Source: Leptothermofonsia sichuanensis E412
GTDB lineage: Bacteria; Cyanobacteriota; Cyanobacteriia; Leptolyngbyales; Leptolyngbyaceae
Direction: 5' to 3'
Length of the DNA: 64,000 bases
Assembly (NCBI RefSeq): GCF_019891175.1
Contig: NZ_CP072600.1
Span: forward strand, 310,001 to 374,000
In this document: positions 16,701 to 23,798 of the stretch, one piece after another
Layout: the number at the start of each line of letters is the position of its first letter
Position numbering within the stretch: the stretch's first letter is position 1
Made by a program: the position numbers and the translations under genes
Notes under the pieces: generated by a model
What the model saw: only the letters and a program-made list of their open reading frames with translations
Told to the model about the DNA's origin: nothing
Database searches by the model: none

Positions 16701-17791
16701 ATCGCCTCCGCCACTCTGCCCTGTTCCTGATATAGATTGCCCAGGTTGTTGTGAACTTCCGGGTAGTCCGGGCGGAGGGCGATCGCTTCCTGAAAGTGGG
16801 CTATCGCTTCTTCAATTTTCCGCTGCTCCTTGAGGGCGGCTCCTAAATTGCTATGAGCTTCAGCAAAATCAGGACGCAGTTCCAGTGCCCGCCGGTATTG
16901 GGCGATCGCCTGATCCACCTTGCCCTGTTCCTGGAAGGCATTACCCAGGTTACTACATGCCTCTGGATAGTCGGGTCGCAGCGCCAGTGCCTGCTCATAC
17001 TGGGCAATGGCTTCCTCCAGCCTGCCCTGCTGCTGGAAGGCATTTGCCAGACTGTGGTGAGCCTCCGGGTAGTTGGGTCTGAGGGTGATTGCCTGCTGGT
17101 GCTGCACCACAGCTTCCTCAAACCTGCCCTGCTGCTGAAGCAGATTCCCCAGACTGTTGCAGGCCTCCGGATAGTCTGGCTTCAGTGCCAGTGCCTGTTG
17201 GAACGCCTGAGCCGCTTCTTCCAGCCTGCCCAGGCGTTGTAGGGCAGAACCCAGCCCCTGGTATGCCTCTGGATAGTTGGGTTTGAGGGCGATCGCCGTT
17301 TGCAGATGGGAAAGGGCATCCTCCAGCCTGCCCTGGTCCTTCAGGGCAACTCCCAGATTATTGTGTGCCTCTGGATAATTGGGTCTCAGAGCAAGTGCCT
17401 GTTCGTAGGCTGCGATCGCCTCCTCCAGTCCCCCCACCTGACGCAGGGCATTACCCAAATTGTTGTGGACTTCGGGATGCTCAGGCCGCAATTCCAGTGC
17501 CTGTCGGTAGTAGCTGACGGCTTCCTCCGCCCTGCCCTGTCCCTTCAGCACCACCCCCATGCTGTTGTAAGAGTCGGGATTATCCGGTTGCAGGATCAAA
17601 ACCTGTTCAAAACAGGCTACGGCTTCCTGAAACCTGCCCTGCTGGTAAACCAGTGCGCCTAACAGGTTCAGGGCATCAACCGAGTCCGGTTGGTGTTCAA
17701 GGATCTGGCGATAGACCTGTTCAGCCTCGCAGGTGCGACCTTCTCGCTGATGTTGCAAGGCAAGTTGCAGGTTATCAGAAGGGGCAATCAT
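10769..17791 (-). CDS. giant TPR-glycosyltransferase protein: three TPR+GT9-like modules and a C-terminal GT4-like domain
   Basis: One 2340-residue frame holds three repeated modules. Module 1: TPRs at about 5-455, then a GT9/heptosyltransferase-like domain at 456-755. Module 2: TPRs 826-1070, GT 1070-1372. Module 3: TPRs 1453-1630, GT 1640-1930. Each GT repeats the signatures HAEQGMGDTIQFIRY, LKIGIVWSGNP, SVDTAVTHLAGALG and PDWRWMLERQDSPWYPT. Linkers at 756-825 and 1373-1452 are Pro/Gly/Ser rich. Residues 1965-2340 form a GT4-like glycosyltransferase (FSGGELSYSRGADIVI; SRCEVGINLNAIASLACGIP). TPR-linked GTs glycosylate proteins or build surface polysaccharide; the acceptor is unknown. No signal peptide, so probably cytoplasmic. 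The stop of the upstream Uma2 gene is 9 bp away, suggesting co-transcription. Confidence 0.85.
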   Translation of the reverse strand: MIAPSDNLQLALQHQREGRTCEAEQVYRQILEHQPDSVDALNLLGALVYQQGRFQEAVACFEQVLILQPDNPDSYNSMGVVLKGQGRAEEAVSYYRQALELRPEHPEVHNNLGNALRQVGGLEEAIAAYEQALALRPNYPEAHNNLGVALKDQGRLEDALSHLQTAIALKPNYPEAYQGLGSALQRLGRLEEAAQAFQQALALKPDYPEACNSLGNLLQQQGRFEEAVVQHQQAITLRPNYPEAHHSLANAFQQQGRLEEAIAQYEQALALRPDYPEACSNLGNAFQEQGKVDQAIAQYRRALELRPDFAEAHSNLGAALKEQRKIEEAIAHFQEAIALRPDYPEVHNNLGNLYQEQGRVAEAIASYRTALEIKPDFAEIHSNLGNILQQEGQFEEAFQHFHRAIELQPNYAGAYNNLGIALRNTGQVQAAFEAYEKAIAADPNFVEAHWNKALNHLLIGEFQPGFAGYEWRFRWSRFQQQSPPRPYPQPRWDGSPLEGKTIFLYAEQGMGDTIQFIRYVPLVARQGGQVIVECHPPLVDLLRTVAGITQIIPYGSPVPPFDIHASLMSLPHILGTTLDTIPAHVPYINAPDQDPAILPQSLFSRSSSPCLKIGIVWSGNPENPYNRARTVSLKYLLPLAELPGIQLYSLQKEPSTEDIQCLQRHPEIQDLRGLLTSFVTTASIIRQLDLILSVDTAVTHLAGALGKPVWLLLPFAPDWRWMLEREDSPWYPTMRLFRQPSFGAWESVLVRVREELEKEVGDGRRQGTGYRLPGVKVTEGQSGGEGLPHASLGAFSALVDTISAALNPHPPLPDTPYVPPAPRPPLPEDLKTAIQHQQAGRLREAEQVCHQILQQQEHPEVWHLLGLIAHRERKYEAAIAHYRKVLAADPNHQDVCNNLAVALHEQGRLEEAIAYYQQALRLKPNYADAHNNYANALRAKGQVEEAIHHYRMAIAYNPQYADAYNNLGLAFYAQEAFAQAADCYRQAVALRPDFAQAHNHLGNALKELGDFTQAAEHYQQAIALKPDYAKAYNNWGNIFRDQGDLQTAIQYYDQAIAIEADFAEAHWNKALTLLIGGDFQAGFAEYEWRWKVNLPSFHPMRPLPAPLWDGSPLNGKTIFLHAEQGMGDIIQFVRYSSLVAERGGRILLECHPPLVELLKGIPHIQQVIPYGSPPPAFDVHAPLLSLAHILGTTLETVPAPIPYLRVPARADLPLLPAASPPAPCLKIGIVWSGNPENPYNRTRAIPLELLLSLAEIPNVHLFSLQKEVSPADQELLAAHPEVWDLRAQLTDFVHTAALVNQLDLVISVDTAVTHLAGAMGQRVWLLLPYAPDWRWMLERQDSPWYPTMQVFRQAVPGDWAGVIAQVRQALGEKPATRKAVSTAVSSLVEGYQQPGVGLSFQGTGFGEPEPNPATQHKQAKHPQKARKKSPTPTIPTGSPGSQPPKSETVLPSQGLETVLQYYNDGNLAEAERVCRQILAVQPGQVETRHLLAVILCRSGQLESAIAQFRQVLQQEPNFADAWCNLGSALREQGNPEAAIAHYRRAITLNPDHADAQYNLGTVLQEQDQLEEALIHCQRAVALKPDFADAYYSLGFVQRRLAHLEAAIASYRRAVQLAPWYPEAHKNLGHALLLQGDLKNGFAEYEWRWRQKNWAPRPFSQPLWDGSSLEGKTILLHAEQGMGDTIQFIRYAPLVKARGGNVLVECQPLLRRLLETAPGIDHLIVQGSPLPPFDTHAPLLSLPHILGTTLDTIPASIPYLASPPFPPTSHFSLLTPPSLPLPLKIGIVWAGNPDHKNNRYRSCKLEHFQSLINLPGVHFYSLQKGDGAAELQANPNLPIEDMSGRLEDFADTAAAIAQFDLIISVDTAVAHLAGALGKPVWLLLSYSPDWRWMLERQDSPWYPTMRLFRQNQPGDWQSVFEQVEVALRQKVGTAKPGIKGTEQPLDLRDGEKGRRGSAGRHPRTEVNICWNLDLVSDQGIYGVYLALALLKNPQLRPVLTASIDESLPSLYQALLRPLLAPPEAQSVPGKQWIVSSLGESVVLPQAPGQLKDACHIGLAGSVSSLTPDAIARARHCSRLLTASTWMTERFRSWGLNPIQIAMQGVDPTLVYPGATANLFGDRFVIFSGGELSYSRGADIVISAFKAFYSRHPEALLVTAWHSVGSASLKALELSGNVPDLPAGAQTGQLRVREWLLANGLPSDSFLTLGAVPYPQLGQVLREADAALFPSRCEVGINLNAIASLACGIPTLLSANTGNLDLIRHNLGYPLQSQRPVKATDLPVNVEGWGESDVEEVVETLERIYTNHREASHRGTAAADFIKDWTWEKQILSFMAAVANSY

Positions 17792-17800
17792 CGGTATAAA

Positions 17801-18391
17801 CTATTGCAGGGCATCTCGGAAGGCAACGACTGCATCATGTTGATCGGGCATAGAAGCACATCGCATCAGCAAGTCCAGGTCCAGGTCAGGTAAAAATTCA
17901 CTGCGGGTAGCAGGTTCATAGTTTTCCTGACTTAGATGGTAAATTACCAGTTGCCCCTGCTGCCAGATCCAAACCTCCGGCACCCCTAATCCCCGGTAAA
18001 CCTCTAGCTTGTCCAGCAAACCCCTGGTGACAATGACTTCGATCGCAATATCAGGAAACTCTTTTTTCGTATTCAGGTAGTAGCATTCATCCGGCTCTAA
18101 CCCACGCTCTTTAGCCTTTTTCCGATAGGTGGCAGAGCCATAACCATACAACCGCACATTCTTCTCAATTGCGTATAGTTCCAGCAGACGAGCGATCGTA
18201 GTTTTAATGTCTTCATGTTCTTCGGATGGCATGAACAGTTCCAGCATCCCCTCCAGATAGGTCATCCGTAACCCCGGAAAGTCATCTAGTGTGGCACGCA
18301 GGGTTTCGTACTGTTCCCAGGTCACCCCAGACAGAAGAAACCGTTGTTCCTCAACCTGCTGCTGTACAGCATTCTCTAGCTTCAGGTTCAT
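17801..18391 (-). CDS. Uma2-family (DUF820) endonuclease-like protein
   Basis: The 196-residue protein has the Uma2 layout: LSGVTWEQYETLRATL, then YLEGMLELFMPS, a Tyr-rich central segment, FPDIAIEVIVT (the acidic active-site strand) and YRGLGVPEVWIWQQGQLVIYHL. It differs from the 9931-10554 paralogue in sequence and belongs to the branch with an extended N-terminus. It ends 9 bp before the giant TPR-glycosyltransferase start and so may lead that operon. Family function unresolved. Confidence 0.85.
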   Translation of the reverse strand: MNLKLENAVQQQVEEQRFLLSGVTWEQYETLRATLDDFPGLRMTYLEGMLELFMPSEEHEDIKTTIARLLELYAIEKNVRLYGYGSATYRKKAKERGLEPDECYYLNTKKEFPDIAIEVIVTRGLLDKLEVYRGLGVPEVWIWQQGQLVIYHLSQENYEPATRSEFLPDLDLDLLMRCASMPDQHDAVVAFRDALQ

Positions 18392-18835
18392 AGTAGTCCC
18401 TTTCAGCGTTGACTGCCTCCCATTTTACTGAGAGGGCAGACGGCGTGCAGGTAGAGTTCTATAGCAGAGGACAGGAGGCAAGGGACGTTGATGACAATGC
18501 AAACTCCTGCCGTGAAGCACCAGCCCTGATAAATATTTCTATTCAATGTCGTTGCAAACCTCGGTTTGATTCAGGAATGGGGATTTTTAATACTTAATAC
18601 ACTGAAATTTCACCACAGAGACACAGAGAACACAGAGCAATTCCTCTATGCACTCTGTGTCTTTAGTAGTCTGTCAAATTAAATTTGACAGGTAACTGAA
18701 TACTGAAAGGCTGATTGGAGTTAAATTTTGAGGGTCTGCGACCCGTCAAAATTTTCCTGGCGGAACACTAGGGTGAAAACCAGGGTTTCTGTTTATTGAT
18801 TCCAGGATCCTGAGTTCCTATTCCTGAGAGCGGCT
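18392..18835. other. intergenic region with hairpins and a family E repeat
   Basis: No gene is seen. The region holds a CCACAGAGACACAGAGAACA repeat (about 18610-18665; second copy at 54851-54914), a 21-bp palindrome CTGTCAAATT-A-AATTTGACAG (18671-18691), and an imperfect hairpin AAATTTTGAGGGTC/GACCCGTCAAAATTT (18722-18755). The hairpins lie 3' of the radical SAM gene, which ends at 18836, and could help terminate it. Confidence 0.6.
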
Positions 18836-20449
18836 TCATTTCAGAGCAGCTTCAGGTGACCGGGCAAGTTCCGCCGCGATTGAATCCCGGTCGTTGGCAA
18901 CTTCCTTTCCCAGTTCCTCTAACTGAGCCTGTTTGAGTAATTCCAGTTGATGCCGGAGTTGCTTTCTGACAATGTAGCGGTAACTGAAGAAATGTTCACC
19001 AATCGCCAGAGTGGCCAGGTATTCCTCCACCAGTCTGGGCTTGAACAGGACAATCATCAACAAATTCCACCAGAACCGGAATCGGGTGGGGCGCTTCACA
19101 CCCTGTCGCCACATAATCGCCTTAAATGCCTGCCATTGCTCGCGATCAAGCTTACGGGACGATTTCCCACGCCAGCCATTCATCATCATAAAGTGGCGAA
19201 AAGTGCGATCCAGGTAAGGCACCGGGTCGTAAATTTCCCAGAAGGCATCAATATATTCCTGGGTAATTTCTTCCACTGGGCGGGTGGGCACAAAGTTCAT
19301 CAGTGCCCCCTGATGAAAGGTTCCCAACCCTTCTATGAGCCGTCCTTCCTGCTTCAGGCGGTTCCACATGGCAGTATTTTGCAATGCATGCAACATGCTG
19401 AATTGCCCCTGAGGAATCCCCGTTTCCATAATGAAATCTCGAATCCGCTTACCAGCACCAGGACGCTCATTGTCAAAGCCCATAATGAAGCCTGACATGA
19501 TTTGTAACCCTTTGCGGGTAATCAGATGACAGGAATCGATCAACGACTGGCGTGTGTTTTGCACCTTGTTGATCCCCATTAAACTGTCTGTGTCTGGGGT
19601 TTCAATGCCCATAAAGACCAGAACAAACCCCGCTTTTACCATCAGTTCAATCAGTTCCTCATCCTCTGCCAGGTTGAGGGAAGCTTCTGTAATCAGTTTG
19701 AACGGATACTGGTGCTGTTCCATCCAGGGGATCAATTCCCGCAAAAAAACTTTCGCATTTCGTTTGTTGCCAATGAAGTTGTCATCCACAACGAAAATGT
19801 AGCGTCGCCAGCCCAGATTATAGAGGGTTTCAAACTCCCTCAGCATTTGCTCTGGAGTTTTGGTGCGGGGCTTGCGACCGTAGAGGTTGATGATATCACA
19901 GAACTCACACTGGAAGGGACAACCCCGCGAAAACTGGACAGTGACTGCCAGGTAAGCATTCAGATCCAGCAGATCATAACGGGCGATCGGCGTCTGGGTG
20001 ACATCTGGTTTTTCAGGCGAGCGGAAAGTGCCCCCTGGCTCACCCCGCTCCAATGCTTCCAGAAACATGGGAATGGTACATTCCCCTTCATCCAGAATCA
20101 GGTAATGCGCCCCTGCCTCCATCGCTGCTTCTGGATAGGAGGTCGGATAGGGACCCCCCACAGCCACTTTTTTACCCAGAGACAGCCCTTTGTGGATCAG
20201 GTCACGAAAATCGATTTTCTGGATAATCATCGAAGAGATGATGACCAGATCACACCATGCCCAGTCCTCATCAGTTTCCAGGCGCACGTTGCGATCGACC
20301 AGGCGCAGTTCCCAGTCAGAGGGCAACATCGCTGCGACTGTAATCAGTCCCAGTGGCGGATTGGTAGACCGTAAACCCGCCAGATCCAATGTCTCCTGGT
20401 ATGACCAAAAGGAGTTGGGCATCAGGGGCCAGAGCAGCAAAGCTTTCAT
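18836..20449 (-). CDS. B12-binding radical SAM protein
   Basis: The 537-residue protein has an N-terminal cobalamin-binding-like Rossmann domain (about residues 1-140, with PPLGLITVAAML and AVGGPYPTSYPEAA), the radical SAM motif CPFQCEFC (CxxxCxxC, about residue 180), the SAM-binding barrel, and a C-terminal DUF4070-like helical region. It is therefore a class B radical SAM enzyme holding a 4Fe-4S cluster and cobalamin, probably a methylase acting on an unactivated carbon. Some relatives (HpnP) methylate hopanoids, but many cyanobacterial paralogues have no known substrate and nothing here points to hopanoids. A GGAG sits 8 nt before the ATG. Single gene. Confidence 0.88.
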   Translation of the reverse strand: MKALLLWPLMPNSFWSYQETLDLAGLRSTNPPLGLITVAAMLPSDWELRLVDRNVRLETDEDWAWCDLVIISSMIIQKIDFRDLIHKGLSLGKKVAVGGPYPTSYPEAAMEAGAHYLILDEGECTIPMFLEALERGEPGGTFRSPEKPDVTQTPIARYDLLDLNAYLAVTVQFSRGCPFQCEFCDIINLYGRKPRTKTPEQMLREFETLYNLGWRRYIFVVDDNFIGNKRNAKVFLRELIPWMEQHQYPFKLITEASLNLAEDEELIELMVKAGFVLVFMGIETPDTDSLMGINKVQNTRQSLIDSCHLITRKGLQIMSGFIMGFDNERPGAGKRIRDFIMETGIPQGQFSMLHALQNTAMWNRLKQEGRLIEGLGTFHQGALMNFVPTRPVEEITQEYIDAFWEIYDPVPYLDRTFRHFMMMNGWRGKSSRKLDREQWQAFKAIMWRQGVKRPTRFRFWWNLLMIVLFKPRLVEEYLATLAIGEHFFSYRYIVRKQLRHQLELLKQAQLEELGKEVANDRDSIAAELARSPEAALK

Positions 20450-20681
20450 AGGAGACTCCTCAATTCGTTGAGATTTGGATGAAGCCAGGTGAGACGAGGT
20501 CAGGTGAAATGAACTACATCTAACGCGCCCGATTGGGTTTCACATTGCTTTTAAGGAGTAGAAGGGTCGGCTTGAATACCTTTTCTGCCAGACCGTGTAA
20601 ATTTCTCTAAATGAAGTTCATTGCAGTCTACACATTTAGAGGGTACGACAGGAACAGAAGTTAACGTTTTGTAAGCTTGGC

Positions 20682-20870
20682 TCAATATGTCGGACATACC
20701 TGAACATCTTCCCCTAACTGCCGGAGGCGTTCTGCCAGACGTTCTGCCTGCTGGCGTTCTGTTTCTGCCTCACTCAGGTAGCGAATCCCTTTGTTGTCAA
20801 CCAACTCAACACCTCCCGCCGCAAGGGATTATTCGCCAATCGACTGCGCCCGATTCCCAATAGTCAACCC
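20682..20870 (-). pseudogene. Uma2-family 3' remnant
   Basis: On the minus strand the end of a Uma2-like reading frame can be read: VDNKGIRYLSEAETERQ followed by a Gln/Glu/Arg coiled tail and a stop at 20684-20682. This tail is characteristic of one Uma2 subgroup. Upstream, fragments such as LGVDYWE appear in another frame, and there is no start or complete domain, so the gene is broken by at least one frameshift and has lost its 5' part. Confidence 0.6.
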
Positions 20871-20975
20871 CTAAATTCACCTCTGATGCCCGGCACCAGG
20901 GGGTCTGCATGTCTGTAGAAGTGGTTCTTGTCTTTTTAGAATAAAGGAGTTGCCTGTCTCACACCGTTAACTCCA

Positions 20976-21827
20976 TTGCTTACCAAATCTTCGCTGATCT
21001 TAAAGGTCAGTCTCCCTTCCCAACCTCCAGTTCCCCTCTCTGCGGCCTATCTGGAAGCGGGTTCCGGCCATCCATTGCTAATGCTGCATGGTTTTTTAGG
21101 TAGTAGCCACTGTTGGAGGTCACTCACTGAACAATTACAATCGGATTTTCGCTGTATCAGTCTGGATTTACTGGGGTTTGGAGACTCCGCTAAACCAGTG
21201 CTCCGTTATGATGTGGCGACCGAAGTGGCTTTCGTGCGTGCCTTTGTTGAAGCGTTGGAATTGTCTCCCTGTGCTGTTGTGGGGCACTCCTTTGGCGGTT
21301 GGGTTGCCTCTGCCTATGCGCTGGCTTATCCTGAAGCGGTCAGCAAACTGATCCTGGTGGCTCCAGCCGGTATTCGAGATGATAGCTTTTGTGGGCGATA
21401 TGACCATCTGCGCCCACTATTGTGGGATACACCAGTTGTCGATTGGGCACTGGGTCTGGCGCGACCTGTGGCAGCAATTCTGGGACAAACTCCTACCCTG
21501 AGAACCATTACTGGATTTCGTCAATCGCTGATGGCAAACCCGGCAGCCTGTTCTTTCCTGCGCGATCGCAGCCGTCCTGAAGATGCGATCGATACGGTTG
21601 AGCAGGACATCCATCGCCTGCGGGTTCCAACCCTGGTGATTACGGGCGATCGGGATGACACCATCCCCCGCTGGCACTCAGAAACCTATGCCCAGGAAAT
21701 TCCTGATGCCAGACTGGAAGTCATCCCCAACGCCGATCATTCCCTGCCCCAAAACTACTCCACTGAGCTGGCATTGGTTATTGCCCCATTTCTTCACACC
21801 CATCTTCAACCTGATGCAGTATTCTGA
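20976..21827 (+). CDS. alpha/beta hydrolase
   Basis: The 283-residue protein has the alpha/beta-hydrolase fold: an oxyanion-hole segment LLMLHGFLGSSHCW, the nucleophile elbow GHSFGG, the acid strand VITGDRDDTIP and the catalytic histidine in NADHSLP. It begins at TTG; no closer ATG preserves the first strand, and a GGAG at 20945-20948 is rather far upstream, so the start is uncertain. Related proteins hydrolyse esters or small C-C bonds; the substrate cannot be read from sequence. It is followed at 27 bp by the coiled-coil gene. Confidence 0.85.
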   Translation: MLTKSSLILKVSLPSQPPVPLSAAYLEAGSGHPLLMLHGFLGSSHCWRSLTEQLQSDFRCISLDLLGFGDSAKPVLRYDVATEVAFVRAFVEALELSPCAVVGHSFGGWVASAYALAYPEAVSKLILVAPAGIRDDSFCGRYDHLRPLLWDTPVVDWALGLARPVAAILGQTPTLRTITGFRQSLMANPAACSFLRDRSRPEDAIDTVEQDIHRLRVPTLVITGDRDDTIPRWHSETYAQEIPDARLEVIPNADHSLPQNYSTELALVIAPFLHTHLQPDAVF

Positions 21828-21854
21828 TTAGAAACTATTGCAGAGTGACGACCT

Positions 21855-22229
21855 GTGGCGACCAACAACGGGCAACCGCAAGAAAAAATTGATTTATTGA
21901 TTGACCAGGTTGGTATCTTAACCGAAACGGTTACCTTCGGCTTTGTTGAAATCAAAGAGGGGCTTGCTGAACTGCGGCAGGGCTTTGCTGAACTGCGGCA
22001 GGGCTTTGCTGAACTGCGGCAGGGCTTTGCTGAACTGCGGCAGGGCTTTGCTGAACTCCGGGGAGAACTGGTAGAAATCAAAGAAATTGCCCGTCAACAG
22101 ACTGAAAGTATTAAGCAGATGGCAAGTAGCCGGGATGCTCAAATTGATAAATTGGTGGGGGTTGTGGAGCGACAGGCAGAAATGATGGATCGGCTATTAA
22201 AAGATCGCCATGAAAGTCCTCAGCATTAA
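21855..22229 (+). CDS. coiled-coil protein with in-frame heptad repeats
   Basis: The 124-residue protein starts at GTG. Residues about 33-67 are five near-identical heptads of the form GFAELRQ, encoded by a 21-bp tandem DNA repeat. The rest is also heptad-like and rich in Glu, Gln and Lys, so the whole chain should form a long coiled coil. No catalytic motif. It overlaps the DUF167 gene by 20 bp, suggesting translational coupling. It resembles the coiled-coil proteins often found next to Uma2 or toxin-like genes, but no partner is apparent here. Confidence 0.65.
   Translation: MATNNGQPQEKIDLLIDQVGILTETVTFGFVEIKEGLAELRQGFAELRQGFAELRQGFAELRQGFAELRGELVEIKEIARQQTESIKQMASSRDAQIDKLVGVVERQAEMMDRLLKDRHESPQH
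21960..22062 (+). repeat. 21-bp tandem repeat inside the coiled-coil gene
   Basis: The unit GGCTTTGCTGAACTGCGGCA(G) occurs at 21981, 22002 and 22023 without change, with a slightly altered first unit (21960) and a last unit that diverges at its end (22044). The exact identity indicates recent expansion by slippage, adding one seven-residue heptad at a time without breaking the frame. Confidence 0.9.
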
Positions 22230-22437
22230 AGTCAAACCCAATTCTAAGCAGCAGGCAATTCACCAGGAGGGCGATGGGAGCCTCACAATCCGACTCAAGT
22301 CCCCTCCTGTGGACGGAAAAGCCAATCAAGAATTGATTCAACTGCTGGCAAAAGAATTGAATGTGCCAAAATCCTCTATTCGGATCAAATCGGGGGCATC
22401 CTCAAAAAGTAAGCTGGTTGAGATAGACAGCCTATGA
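22210..22437 (+). CDS. DUF167 (YggU-like) family protein
   Basis: The 75-residue protein matches DUF167/YggU in length and motifs: [12 protein letters not shown] at the N-terminus, [19 protein letters not shown] in the centre, and [18 protein letters not shown] at the end. Members are small alpha/beta proteins of unknown role, widely conserved. The start lies inside the 3' end of the coiled-coil gene and the stop overlaps the next ATG by 4 bp, so the three genes probably form one operon. Confidence 0.88.
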   Translation: MKVLSIKVKPNSKQQAIHQEGDGSLTIRLKSPPVDGKANQELIQLLAKELNVPKSSIRIKSGASSKSKLVEIDSL

Positions 22438-22877
22438 AAATCGATGCTTCCATGCTGCCGGCAGGGTACCGGACAGACTGTAAAACAGGTCTATATGCTG
22501 AATTTTCTAGCGATGGTCATCTGACCCATTTAGGCTACTACGTGGACGGGCTACCTCAGGGCTGGGCACTTTACCTGGAACCCGGTCAGTGCCGGGGATG
22601 GGCAGAAAAAACTGAACGAGATGAGTATCCAGAGAATGGAGGGAATACCCGACTTGACCTGATAGAAGAAATCGAGATAGAGGAAGCACAATTTCGAGTA
22701 TGGGTAGAGCGATGGATTGAGGAAATTCACAACCGGGCAGATTATGTTCTGCGCTGCTCGTTCTGCCAGAAAACCCAGGCAGAGGTGAAAAAACTGATTG
22801 CCGGACCAGAAGCCTACATTTGCAATGAATGTATTTGCCTTTGCAATGAAATATTGATGGAGGAATCGTCTATGTAG
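22434..22877 (+). CDS. protein with a C-terminal ClpX-type zinc finger but no AAA+ domain
   Basis: The 147-residue protein has an N-terminal region (about 1-60) with MORN-like [21 protein letters not shown] segments, a middle acidic helix, and a C-terminal four-cysteine finger: CSFC at about residue 111, then [14 protein letters not shown]. Spacing Cys-x2-Cys-x19-Cys-x2-Cys and the surrounding residues are those of the ClpX zinc-binding domain, which in ClpX mediates dimerisation and binds adaptors and substrates. Here the ATPase is absent, so it could act as an adaptor or decoy for ClpX. This role is inference. Its ATG overlaps the DUF167 stop. Confidence 0.75.
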   Translation: MKIDASMLPAGYRTDCKTGLYAEFSSDGHLTHLGYYVDGLPQGWALYLEPGQCRGWAEKTERDEYPENGGNTRLDLIEEIEIEEAQFRVWVERWIEEIHNRADYVLRCSFCQKTQAEVKKLIAGPEAYICNECICLCNEILMEESSM

Positions 22878-22965
22878 CCCTTTTCAAGGGTGTGAGGTTA
22901 AGTGAGGAGGTGGAGCATCCCATTTGCCTCACGCTCTGTATCTCACTCAATTGAGAAACGCGAGC
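22874..22965. repeat. dispersed hairpin repeat, family D copy 2
   Basis: The flanks AGCCCTTTTCAAGGGTGTGAGG and CTCAATTGAGAAACGC match copy 1 at 3204-3296. The central stem differs (AAGTGAGGAGGTGGAGCATC). It begins within the stop codon of the zinc-finger gene. Confidence 0.65.
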
Positions 22966-22988
22966 GAATGAGGTGAGCGATCGCTAAA

Positions 22989-23798
22989 ATGGAATTTTGT
23001 CCGCGCATTACTGAATTCATGCTGCCACGAGATGAATTACTGAAAACGGCTGAAAACCGGGAAGCGATGGCACGGGTGATTGACCGGGCCGACCAGGCAA
23101 TCAAAACCTGGGAAGTTGTGCAAACCGACTTTCTTTCGCCCCCCGAATATCTGGAAGTGCAGCAGGCTTTTGGGCGGCTGACCGAAATTCACCTGGTAAT
23201 GTCCGGGGGATACCCCCAGGCAGAGCGGCAACGGATTGCGATCGCCCGCGCTGAACTTCCCCTCGATCCCGATCAGGTGGAAGTGGCGGCTCTGGAAATT
23301 GCTGGCAACTTTCTGTTTGACCTGGCAACCCATCGAGATTTTTTAGGCGCATTGCTGGGAACGGGAATTGTGCGGGATAAGGTGGGGGATATCATTGTCC
23401 TGGGTGAACGGGGTGCCCAGGCAATTGTCGTTCCCGACCTGGTGGATTTTTTGGAAATGAATCTGAAACAGGTGCGTTCGGTACCTGTAAAAACTCAGCG
23501 CATTGAGCTGAGTGAACTCAAAATCCGGGAACCAAAGAAAAAAGAATTGACGACGGTAGAAGCGTCGTTACGGCTAGACGCGATCGCCTCCGCCGGGTTT
23601 GGCATGTCCCGCAACAAAATGACTGAGATGATCTCTGGCGGTGATGTGCGGGTTAACTGGAAAGATATTACTAATCCCAGCCATCAGGTCAAGGCAGGCG
23701 ATCTGATCGCTATTCGGGGCAAAGGACGGGTAGAAGTTGGCGAAGTTGCGATAACGAAGAAAGATCGTTATCGGGTACAGTTGACCCGGTTTGTTTAG
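22989..23798 (+). CDS. photosystem II S4 domain protein
   Basis: The 269-residue protein has a YlmH-like N-terminal region (about 1-180) and a C-terminal S4 RNA-binding domain (about 190-250: LRLDAIASAGFGMSRNKM ... GDVRVNWKD). This combination and length match the cyanobacterial/plastid 'photosystem II S4 domain protein' family, which is conserved in oxygenic phototrophs. The S4 domain predicts RNA binding; the molecular role in photosystem II is not established. AGGTGAG lies about 10 nt before the ATG. An HIP1-like site sits in the leader. Confidence 0.88.
   Translation: MEFCPRITEFMLPRDELLKTAENREAMARVIDRADQAIKTWEVVQTDFLSPPEYLEVQQAFGRLTEIHLVMSGGYPQAERQRIAIARAELPLDPDQVEVAALEIAGNFLFDLATHRDFLGALLGTGIVRDKVGDIIVLGERGAQAIVVPDLVDFLEMNLKQVRSVPVKTQRIELSELKIREPKKKELTTVEASLRLDAIASAGFGMSRNKMTEMISGGDVRVNWKDITNPSHQVKAGDLIAIRGKGRVEVGEVAITKKDRYRVQLTRFV

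Noticed and set aside
18836-20449. HpnP hopanoid C-2 methylase
   Set aside because: Fold and length fit, but many other cyanobacterial B12-radical SAM enzymes do too, and there are no hopanoid genes in the window.
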